Positions 56,246 to 64,000 of a stretch of DNA of 64,000 nt are shown in pieces. Below the pieces are notes generated by a model, which was not told the origin of the DNA, made no database searches, and was given only the letters and a program-made list of their open reading frames with translations. This DNA comes from Vibrio sp. Y2-5 (GTDB lineage: Bacteria; Pseudomonadota; Gammaproteobacteria; Enterobacterales; Vibrionaceae), in contig NZ_JACVEG010000001.1 in NCBI RefSeq assembly GCF_014596725.1, positions 248,001 through 312,000 on the forward strand. Direction: 5' to 3'. The translations under genes and the position numbers were made by a program. Every line of letters starts with the position of its first letter. Position 1 is the stretch's first letter.

Positions 56246-57146
56246 GGTGGAAACCTCGGGGTTGCGTCCAGTTTTTAAATAGATTGGGATTGGCTGTTTG
56301 GTATTCAGCCAGTGTCTCTTTAAGCGGAGAAACATTTCGCCCTTGGGCGATAAACGCTGAGACGGTGTCAGGGAGTTCGGACAGAATATTTTTTGCATCG
56401 TTTTCGTTTAGAAATTCAGCAAAAACGCACGATCCTGTACCGGTCAATCTTGACGGCGCGTATTGTAGCAGCCAAGAAAGTTGCTTATCAACCTCTGGAT
56501 ACAGCATTCGGACAATTTTTTCGCAATCGTTTTCGTATTGAGTGTCAAGAAGCGTTAATAGCTCTCGCTTTGGCGTATTTCTGGTCAATTCGGGATGGCA
56601 AAAAATATCTTTCGTTGCGATGCTGACATTCGGTCGTACTACTAAATACCATTTTTCGTCTGCTTCAACAGGCGTTAACTCTTCGCCGACACCTTCAGCA
56701 AAAGCGGCAAAGCCACGGATAAACACCGGTACATCGGCTCCCAGAGCTAAGCCTATTTCTGCGAGTTCGTCATCACTGAGGTTGGTTTGCCATAAAAAAT
56801 TCAAGGCGACTAACACGGTCGCTGCATTTGAAGAGCCACCACCGATGCCTCCGCCCATTGGCAAAATCTTATTTAATTCAATATCGGCACCTAAAGTACA
56901 ACCAGTTTTCTGTTGCAACGCGGTTGCCGCTTTCCAAATCAGGTTGTCTTCTGTTTTTACGCCTTCCAGTTCAGGAGTAAGGACGATTTTACCGCTTTCG
57001 TTGGCGGTGATGCTGATGTCATCACCATAGTTGAGAAACTGAAAGAGTGTTTGTAGTTCGTGGTAGCCGTTATCACGTTGGCCAGTGATGTAGAGAAATA
57101 GATTTAACTTTGCAGGAGATGGCCAAACCGTTTTGCCAAAAATCAT
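56238..57146 (-). CDS. ispE: 4-diphosphocytidyl-2-C-methyl-D-erythritol kinase
   Basis: This kinase of the MEP isoprenoid pathway is in the GHMP family. The start [19 protein letters not shown] at 57146 is chosen because its ATGA overlaps the lolB stop by 4 bp; a start 15 bp earlier is also in frame. The GHMP loop is [20 protein letters not shown]. It has 302 residues. Middle gene of lolB-ispE-prs. Confidence 0.95.
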   Translation of the reverse strand: MIFGKTVWPSPAKLNLFLYITGQRDNGYHELQTLFQFLNYGDDISITANESGKIVLTPELEGVKTEDNLIWKAATALQQKTGCTLGADIELNKILPMGGGIGGGSSNAATVLVALNFLWQTNLSDDELAEIGLALGADVPVFIRGFAAFAEGVGEELTPVEADEKWYLVVRPNVSIATKDIFCHPELTRNTPKRELLTLLDTQYENDCEKIVRMLYPEVDKQLSWLLQYAPSRLTGTGSCVFAEFLNENDAKNILSELPDTVSAFIAQGRNVSPLKETLAEYQTANPNLFKNWTQPRGFHRA

Positions 57147-57757
57147 GGGGTAAGTATCCATTTAGAGATAACAAGTTTTATTGACGTTTGTTGCTGAGTG
57201 AGCTGCATTCTATCGGGCAAAGGAATAATACCGTTCTGCCAATTGAATTCTTTATATCGAGTGTAATCGACATGCCAGTTTTGTCGACCCGAAGCCTTGT
57301 CCAGAGAAGCTAATGTATTGCTTTCATTAAGCTTAAAATGATCGGCTTTTGTTGGTAGCCCGAGTACCCAGCCCTGAAGATCGTCGATGGGAATATCCAG
57401 CCCAGTAAGCTGGTAAATTAATACTTGGCCGTTGGCGGCGTTGAATGTTTGGTCATCATAAGTTTCTACTATGGCACCCTTGGTATCCATAGAAAGGCTC
57501 AATACAGTCTGACCAAGAAAATTAGTCAAACGAAGCTGACTCTTATTCGGTGACTTTTGCCATTGAAAATTTAAGGTTTCACGCTGCTCTGGTGAGATGT
57601 AGCCGATCTTGCCGATAACTTGATAGGTTTGAATTTGCTGTAGTTTTTGTTGGTGAGCTTGCCACTCTACATCAACAATAGGTTCAGGGGTTGAACTACA
57701 TCCAAACAGAATCAGCAAAAAGCTCAAGATGAGGAAAATACGTGGTTTTATCATCAT
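57143..57757 (-). CDS. lolB: Outer-membrane lipoprotein receptor LolB
   Basis: LolB takes lipoproteins from LolA and inserts them in the outer membrane. It is 204 residues with lipobox LLILFGC. The mature part has [20 protein letters not shown] and [10 protein letters not shown] at its end. It is divergent from hemA with a 160-bp gap, the same arrangement as in E. coli. Confidence 0.93.
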   Translation of the reverse strand: MMIKPRIFLILSFLLILFGCSSTPEPIVDVEWQAHQQKLQQIQTYQVIGKIGYISPEQRETLNFQWQKSPNKSQLRLTNFLGQTVLSLSMDTKGAIVETYDDQTFNAANGQVLIYQLTGLDIPIDDLQGWVLGLPTKADHFKLNESNTLASLDKASGRQNWHVDYTRYKEFNWQNGIIPLPDRMQLTQQQTSIKLVISKWILTP

Positions 57758-57917
57758 AATTGCTCGTTATTTGTCCGGCAAAGTGAGTGAAACTGGCGTT
57801 ACTATATCATTGATATCACGAAGTCGGGAAAACAAATCCTCGTTGCTCTTTCAATCACAAGGGGCATAAAGTAAAATTCTGCCCCTAATTCATTTCTTAC
57901 CAGAGAATCCTCGATAG

Positions 57918-59177
57918 ATGTCCTTGCTTGCTATTGGTATCAATCACAATACAGCTTCGGTTGAGTTACGAGAGAAAGTGGCTTTCGGCCCAGACAAGTT
58001 GTCTGAGGCGCTTGGCCAGTTGTCAACTGACTCACACGTGAACGGGAGTGTCATACTGTCGACGTGTAACCGTACTGAAATCTATTGTGATGTTAAATCA
58101 TCAAGTAAGAACAAACTTATCGAATGGTTGACCCAGTTTCATAACGTCAGCCCTGAAGATTTGAAACCCAGTCTATATGTTCATGAAGACCAGGCGGCGA
58201 TTCGACACCTGATGCGAGTGTCTTGTGGTCTGGATTCGCTGGTATTGGGTGAACCGCAGATTCTTGGGCAAGTAAAACAAGCATATGCGGACTCTCGCAA
58301 AAGCAATGCCGTTGATTCTTCACTCGATAAATGGTTTCAGAAAGCATTTTCGGTAGCTAAACGTGTTCGTACTGAAACTGAAATTGGTGGCAGTGCGGTG
58401 TCGGTGGCTTACGCCGCTTGTACTCTTGCAAAACACATTTTTGAATCACTGTCGGATGCTACAGTACTGCTTGTCGGTGCGGGTGAGACCATTGAGCTAG
58501 TGGCAAAACATCTGGCCAGTCACAACTGCAAACGCATTATTGTGGCTAACCGAACCCGTGAACGTGCAATGAGCTTAGCGGAAGAATTTAATGCAGAAGT
58601 GATTGCATTGAATGAAATACCGGATCATCTCCATTTCGCTGATATCGTTATCAGTTCAACGGCCAGTCCTCTACCTATAATTGGTAAAGGAATGGTAGAA
58701 AGCGCTCTGAAAAAACGCCGCCATCAGCCTATGCTGTTTGTGGATATCGCGGTACCACGCGATATCGAATCGCAAGTGGGTGATCTTAATGATGCCTATC
58801 TGTATTCAGTGGATGATTTGCAGTCCATCGTGGATAGCAATATTGAGCAGCGCAAAGTAGAAGCGATTCAGGCGGAAGCGATTGTTAGCGAAGAAAGCGC
58901 TGCTTTCATGAGCTGGATGCGTTCACTGCAAGCGGTAGACAGCATTCGAGACTACCGTAAAGCGGCAAACGATATCCGTGAAGAGCTGTTGTCCAAAAGC
59001 TTACAAGCTCTTGCTGCGGGCGGAGATCCAGAAAAACTCTTGGTTGAGCTGAGTAATAAGCTCACCAATAAACTTATTCATACCCCAACACGAGCGATGC
59101 AAAGCGCTGCGGAGTTAGGTGAACCGGCAAAACTTGCCATTATCAGACAAAGCTTGGGTCTTGAAGACTCACAGTAA
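57918..59177 (+). CDS. hemA: Glutamyl-tRNA reductase
   Basis: It makes glutamate-1-semialdehyde from Glu-tRNA, the first committed step of C5-pathway haem synthesis. It is 419 residues long. The catalytic Cys is in [11 protein letters not shown]. The NADPH domain is [20 protein letters not shown]. The C-terminal dimer helix is complete. It begins hemA-prfA-prmC. Confidence 0.97.
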   Translation: MSLLAIGINHNTASVELREKVAFGPDKLSEALGQLSTDSHVNGSVILSTCNRTEIYCDVKSSSKNKLIEWLTQFHNVSPEDLKPSLYVHEDQAAIRHLMRVSCGLDSLVLGEPQILGQVKQAYADSRKSNAVDSSLDKWFQKAFSVAKRVRTETEIGGSAVSVAYAACTLAKHIFESLSDATVLLVGAGETIELVAKHLASHNCKRIIVANRTRERAMSLAEEFNAEVIALNEIPDHLHFADIVISSTASPLPIIGKGMVESALKKRRHQPMLFVDIAVPRDIESQVGDLNDAYLYSVDDLQSIVDSNIEQRKVEAIQAEAIVSEESAAFMSWMRSLQAVDSIRDYRKAANDIREELLSKSLQALAAGGDPEKLLVELSNKLTNKLIHTPTRAMQSAAELGEPAKLAIIRQSLGLEDSQ

Positions 59178-59206
59178 TCTGTAACTCTGAATTTAAAGAA
59201 GAAATT

Positions 59207-60295
59207 ATGAACTCGTCGATTTTAGTGAAGCTTGAATCTCTTGTTGAACGCTATGAAGAGGTTCAACACCTGCTGGGTGACCCAACAGTTATTGGAGATC
59301 AAGATAAATTCCGTACTCTGTCTAAAGAGTACTCTCAGCTTGAAGAGATCACTAAGTGTTTCCAAGCCTATCAGCAGGCTCAAGAAGACTTGATTGCCGC
59401 TGAAGAGATGACCAAAGAAGATGACGCAGAAATGCGTGAAATGGCTCAGGAAGAGATGAAAGAAGCAAAAGCGGCAATCGAGCGTCTTACTGACGAGCTG
59501 CAAATTCTTCTGCTACCAAAAGATCCAAACGACGACCGTAACTGCTTCCTAGAAATTCGTGCTGGTGCAGGTGGTGATGAAGCGGGTATCTTCGCTGGTG
59601 ACCTGTTCCGTATGTACAGCCGTTATGCCGAGAAAAGAGGTTGGCGTATCGAAGTCATGTCTTCAAATGAAGCTGAACATGGCGGCTACAAAGAGATGAT
59701 CGCAAAAGTAAACGGTGAAGGTGCATACGGCGTATTGAAGTTTGAGTCAGGCGGCCACCGTGTACAACGAGTTCCAGCAACGGAATCACAAGGTCGTGTT
59801 CATACGTCTGCATGTACAGTCGCGGTAATGGCTGAAGTACCAGAAGCAGAAATTCCGGAAATCAAAGCCAGCGACCTGAAAATTGATACCTTCCGTTCAT
59901 CGGGCGCGGGTGGTCAGCACGTAAACACCACGGATTCAGCAATCCGTATTACTCACTTACCTACTGGTACAGTGGTAGAGTGTCAGGACGAGCGTTCACA
60001 GCACAAGAACAAAGCAAAAGCGATGGCAGTACTGGCAGCTCGTATTGCTCAGGCTGAAATGGCTAAACGTGCGGCTGAAGTTTCAGATACACGTCGTAAC
60101 CTATTAGGTTCTGGCGACCGTAGTGACCGTATCCGTACTTACAACTACCCACAAGGCCGCGTCTCTGATCACCGTATTAACTTAACGGTTTACCGTTTAA
60201 GTGAAGTCATGGAAGGTGATCTACAAGCGCTGATCGATCCTGTACTACAAGAGCATCAAGCTGATCAGCTAGCAGCACTTTCAGAGCAAAACTAA
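59207..60295 (+). CDS. prfA: Peptide chain release factor 1
   Basis: It terminates translation at UAA and UAG. It is 362 residues long. The codon-recognition PxT loop is in [20 protein letters not shown] (PAT). The GGQ catalytic loop is [17 protein letters not shown], the substrate of PrmC, whose gene lies 3 bp downstream. Confidence 0.97.
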   Translation: MNSSILVKLESLVERYEEVQHLLGDPTVIGDQDKFRTLSKEYSQLEEITKCFQAYQQAQEDLIAAEEMTKEDDAEMREMAQEEMKEAKAAIERLTDELQILLLPKDPNDDRNCFLEIRAGAGGDEAGIFAGDLFRMYSRYAEKRGWRIEVMSSNEAEHGGYKEMIAKVNGEGAYGVLKFESGGHRVQRVPATESQGRVHTSACTVAVMAEVPEAEIPEIKASDLKIDTFRSSGAGGQHVNTTDSAIRITHLPTGTVVECQDERSQHKNKAKAMAVLAARIAQAEMAKRAAEVSDTRRNLLGSGDRSDRIRTYNYPQGRVSDHRINLTVYRLSEVMEGDLQALIDPVLQEHQADQLAALSEQN

Positions 60296-60298
60296 TCA

Positions 60299-61162
60299 AT
60301 GTTGCTAACCATTGAGGCCGCGTTAAAAGCGGCAGCAGAGCAATTGATCGAGAGCGGCAGTGATTCGCCGTCTCTCGATGCAAACGTGTTACTTTGCCAT
60401 ATCTTAGACAAGCCACGTTCCTACCTTCTTACATGGCCAGATAAAAATCTCGACGCTCAACAGCAGAGCCAGTTTGACGCACTGATTGAACGCCGAAAAT
60501 CCGGTGAGCCTGTTGCTTATATTATTGGCGAACGCGAGTTTTGGTCACTGCCACTCAAAGTGTCACCTTCGACATTGATTCCAAGACCCGATACCGAAAG
60601 GCTGGTGGAACTTGCATTAGACAAAGCAATGCTTATCGACGGTGATATCTTGGATTTGGGAACGGGAACGGGTGCGATTGCGTTGGCTCTGGCTTCAGAA
60701 CTTCCACAACGCAAAGTGTATGGCATTGATTTACGTGAAGAAGCTTGGCAGCTTGCAAGCGAAAATGCCCAACGTTTAGGTATTACAAATGCATCGTTTT
60801 GGAACGGAAGCTGGTTTACTCCTGTGCCATCGGGTACAAAGTTTGCTTTAGTCGTTTCAAACCCGCCATATATTGAAGAAAACGATCCTCATTTAGTGCT
60901 TGGCGATGTGCGTTTTGAACCGAAAAGTGCTTTGGTCGCTCAAGATAACGGGTTAGCGGATATAAAGACCATCAGCGAAAATGCTCGTGAATATTTGTTA
61001 AGTGAAGGTTGGTTGCTGTTTGAACATGGCTACGACCAAGGATCGGCAGTAAGAGAAATTTTACAAGGTTTCGGCTATAGCAATGTGGAAACACAAAAGG
61101 ATTATGCTGGTAATGATCGTGTTACCTTAGGTCAATATCGAATAGAAGCTAATATCGAATAA
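60299..61162 (+). CDS. prmC: Release factor glutamine methyltransferase
   Basis: It methylates the GGQ glutamine of release factors. It is 287 residues long. The SAM motif is ILDLGTGTGAIALALASELP, and the amide-binding NPPY motif is VVSNPPYIEEND. The N-terminal helical domain binds release factors. Its translation may be coupled to prfA. Confidence 0.96.
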   Translation: MLLTIEAALKAAAEQLIESGSDSPSLDANVLLCHILDKPRSYLLTWPDKNLDAQQQSQFDALIERRKSGEPVAYIIGEREFWSLPLKVSPSTLIPRPDTERLVELALDKAMLIDGDILDLGTGTGAIALALASELPQRKVYGIDLREEAWQLASENAQRLGITNASFWNGSWFTPVPSGTKFALVVSNPPYIEENDPHLVLGDVRFEPKSALVAQDNGLADIKTISENAREYLLSEGWLLFEHGYDQGSAVREILQGFGYSNVETQKDYAGNDRVTLGQYRIEANIE

Positions 61163-61209
61163 AAACGATCTCGAATAGAAAAGTCATATCAGGCGTAAAG
61201 AGGATAAAG

Positions 61210-61593
61210 ATGTACGAAGGTTTAAAACATTTCCATATGCTGACAATTGCGATCAGTGCACTGTTGCTGTCAGTACGCTATGTATTGCTGATGATGAATT
61301 CTAAGCATCTGCAGAATAAGTTTCTGAAAATCACACCACACGTTGTGGATACTTTCTTATTGTTATCTGGCGTCGGTTTAATCTTTATTACCGGTTTTAT
61401 TCCATTTACTGCAGCAGCACCTTGGATGACAGAAAAACTGACCTGCGTTCTTGCTTATATCGCGTTAGGTTTCTTCACCCTTAAGTTTGCACGTAATAAC
61501 TTACTGCGTACCTTTGCTTTTTTCGGTGCATTAGGCTGGTTAGGTATGGCAGGTAAAATCGCAGTAACAAAAATGCCAGTACTTTTCGGCTAA
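61210..61593 (+). CDS. sirB2: SirB2-family membrane protein
   Basis: A 127-residue inner-membrane protein with four hydrophobic segments: HMLTIAISALLLSVRYVLLM, VVDTFLLLSGVGLIFITGF, LTCVLAYIALGFFTLKFA and FAFFGALGWLGMAGKIAV. Biochemical role is unknown. It sits between prmC and sirB1, as does E. coli ychQ. Confidence 0.9.
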   Translation: MYEGLKHFHMLTIAISALLLSVRYVLLMMNSKHLQNKFLKITPHVVDTFLLLSGVGLIFITGFIPFTAAAPWMTEKLTCVLAYIALGFFTLKFARNNLLRTFAFFGALGWLGMAGKIAVTKMPVLFG

Positions 61594-61642
61594 TCATTAA
61601 TTTAGCCAGAACAATCCCAGTTAGCGAACAAAGAGTAGTTAC

Positions 61643-62452
61643 ATGCTTGACTTATTTGATGAAGATTTTGATGAGATGGAACTGGTTGAGGGTGCGTTAG
61701 TCCTCAATAAAGCCATCGATCCAGAAACTCAAGTAGAATGGGCTGAGCAAGAGTTAAGCCGTCTACTAAACGAAGCTGAAGTCAGATTAGCGGATAAAGA
61801 AGAAGCGAAAGAGCGCTTCGAAGATTTCTTGCACTTGTTTTATAAAGAGTGGGGATTCATCGGCGATCGCGACGCTTATTATGACTCCGACAATGCTTTT
61901 ATTGACAAAGTATTAGAGAGACGCAAAGGCGTACCTGTGAGTTTAGGCGCATTGCTTCTGTACTTCGGCCGTAAACTTGGTTTTCCACTGCAAGGCATCA
62001 CCTTTCCTACGCAATTTTTATTGCAGGTGAACTGGCCTGACGAAGCGAATCATTACTTGAACCCGTTCACGGGAGAGTATGTTTCAAATCATACTTTGCA
62101 AGCGTGGTTGATTGGTATGAAAGGCCCTCTGGCTCAATTGAAGTCAGAGGATCTCAAAGTGACCGATCATCCAACGATTATTGGCCGCTGGCTTGCATTG
62201 CTAAAAAGTGCCTTATTGCGAGAAGAGAGATACACTCTTGCTCTAAGATGTACCGATTTAGCCCTGACTTTTGTTCCGGATGATCCATACGAAATCCGTG
62301 ATAGAGGCTATATTTATCAGCAATTAGATTGTCATCAGGTGGCAATGTCTGATTATCAGTTCTTTATTGATAATTGCCCTGATGATCCAGCAGCAGAATT
62401 ATTAAAAACTCAAATGCATGCACTCAGTCATAGTACTGTGACTTTGCATTAA
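61643..62452 (+). CDS. sirB1: SirB1-family protein (transglutaminase-like with TPR)
   Basis: A 269-residue soluble protein. The N-terminal transglutaminase-like region has FIDKVLERRKGVPVSLGALL and LQGITFPTQFLLQV. The C-terminus has TPR-like helices (IYQQLDCHQVAMSDYQFFI). E. coli ychA is the counterpart. No enzymatic activity is known to me. Confidence 0.9.
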   Translation: MLDLFDEDFDEMELVEGALVLNKAIDPETQVEWAEQELSRLLNEAEVRLADKEEAKERFEDFLHLFYKEWGFIGDRDAYYDSDNAFIDKVLERRKGVPVSLGALLLYFGRKLGFPLQGITFPTQFLLQVNWPDEANHYLNPFTGEYVSNHTLQAWLIGMKGPLAQLKSEDLKVTDHPTIIGRWLALLKSALLREERYTLALRCTDLALTFVPDDPYEIRDRGYIYQQLDCHQVAMSDYQFFIDNCPDDPAAELLKTQMHALSHSTVTLH

Positions 62453-63322
<870 letters not shown>

Positions 63323-63684
63323 TTCAATGAATTTATGTGTAAAAAAAGCCACCTTAGGGTGGCTTTTTTGTGCCTGTCGCACAGTAAACAAAACGTTGGG
63401 CAAACGATTTCATTCACAAATTCATCTTACTAAACTAAGAAAAAGTAAAAAAAATGGCTTCAATAAACTAATTTTACTTTTTAACTCAATAAGCCACTAA
63501 ATTTTTTGACGTTTATGTTGTGATCTATTAGACATAAATATGAAATAACTCTGTCACTTGTACGAAGTTATTTTAAGGTTAGATCTATTTTTATAGGTCA
63601 ATCCCCAGTTAACTCAACAGATAACAGATTGATCTAGACTTAAAAATTATTAGTAGTGGAATTCATCAGCTCAAAGGTATGACA
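63323..63684. other. Intergenic region kdsA to 5'-nucleotidase
   Basis: After the terminator the sequence is AT-rich with long A/T runs. No reliable promoter or operator was identified. Confidence 0.5.
63341..63370 (+). terminator. Terminator after kdsA
   Basis: AAAAAAGCCACC-TTAG-GGTGGCTTTTTT. Confidence 0.92.
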
Positions 63685-64000
63685 ATGAAACAAGGCTTTA
63701 TTCTTAAAACGGTTTTAAGTACCGCGATTTTGGCGTCATTGGCTGGCTGTGCGACTCAACCAGCTCACGAGTGGCAAGCAGACAAAACGTACAAACTGAC
63801 AGTGCTTCACACCAATGACCACCACGGTCGTTTCTGGCAGAACAAATACGGCGAATACGGCATGGCCGCTCGTAAGACGCTGATTGACGATATTCGTGCT
63901 CAAGTTGAAGCAGAAGGCGGTAGCCTGTTACTGCTTTCTGGTGGTGATATCAACACCGGTGTTCCTGAATCAGATCTGCAAGATGCTGAGCCTGATTTCA
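63685..64000 (+). CDS. nutA: 5'-nucleotidase lipoprotein (UshA/NutA type), partial
   Basis: Only the first 105 codons are present; the gene runs off the right edge. The lipobox is LASLAGC. The metallophosphoesterase motif LTVLHTNDHHGRFWQ and the metal-binding LLSGGDINTGVPES follow. In Vibrio such enzymes are outer-membrane lipoproteins that dephosphorylate external nucleotides for uptake. The symbol follows Vibrio usage and the V. cholerae neighbour order. Confidence 0.9.
   Translation, partial: MKQGFILKTVLSTAILASLAGCATQPAHEWQADKTYKLTVLHTNDHHGRFWQNKYGEYGMAARKTLIDDIRAQVEAEGGSLLLLSGGDINTGVPESDLQDAEPDF

Overview
The window is chromosomal DNA from a marine Vibrio, probably of the parahaemolyticus/harveyi type. 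The evidence is an H-ring/T-ring type polar flagellum cluster (flgT, flgO, flgP), flagellin genes next to flgKL, sigma-54 and sigma-28 promoters of the Vibrio flagellar hierarchy, a very large repeated tRNA array, and gene order matching the Vibrio cholerae large-chromosome segment from mltD to the ushA-type nucleotidase. No phage, insertion sequence, CRISPR array or plasmid gene was seen.

1-16272 is housekeeping DNA: mltD (cut by the left edge), gloB, a yafS-type methyltransferase, rnhA, dnaQ, a TIGR03503-like membrane protein, fadE, gmhA, yafJ, purMN, upp, rluF, smrA, a 46-residue DUF3149 protein, tRNA-Pro and a TraB/GumN-family protein. A likely PurR operator lies between purM and upp and a FadR-like palindrome lies before fadE. 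Just after tRNA-Pro are seven 115-bp tandem repeats, each copying the tRNA 3' end and a terminator-like hairpin.

16273-27420 holds copA with a textbook CueR-type promoter, gltX, an OmpA-like protein (TTG start), a small unknown protein, a PAS chemoreceptor, a GNAT acetyltransferase, an AT-rich CSS-EAL phosphodiesterase and tRNA-Arg.

27473-47850 is the flagellar and chemotaxis cluster: flgT (-), flgOP (+), flgA-flgM-flgN (-), cheVR (+), flgBCDE, flgFGHIJ, flgKL and two flagellins. Sigma-54-like sites precede flgT, flgB, flgF, flgK and flagellin 1. Sigma-28-like sites precede flgM and flagellin 2. This fits a cascade in which basal-body and hook genes come first, FlgM is exported, and the late flagellin follows.

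48057-52476 is a minus-strand array of 29 tRNA genes: 15 Leu(TAG), 11 Gln(TTG) and 3 Met(CAT), with nine copies of a 69-nt degenerate tRNA-Gln between them. One strong promoter at its upstream end and one terminator at its downstream end bracket it. It is built from nested duplications of 267 and 346 bp within a ~1226 bp higher-order unit.

52768-64000 returns to housekeeping genes: ychF-pth, a SPOR lipoprotein, lolB-ispE-prs (overlapping genes), divergent hemA-prfA-prmC-sirB2-sirB1-kdsA, and the start of a 5'-nucleotidase lipoprotein cut by the right edge. I found no clearly new protein system. The most unusual structures are the two tRNA-derived repeat families.
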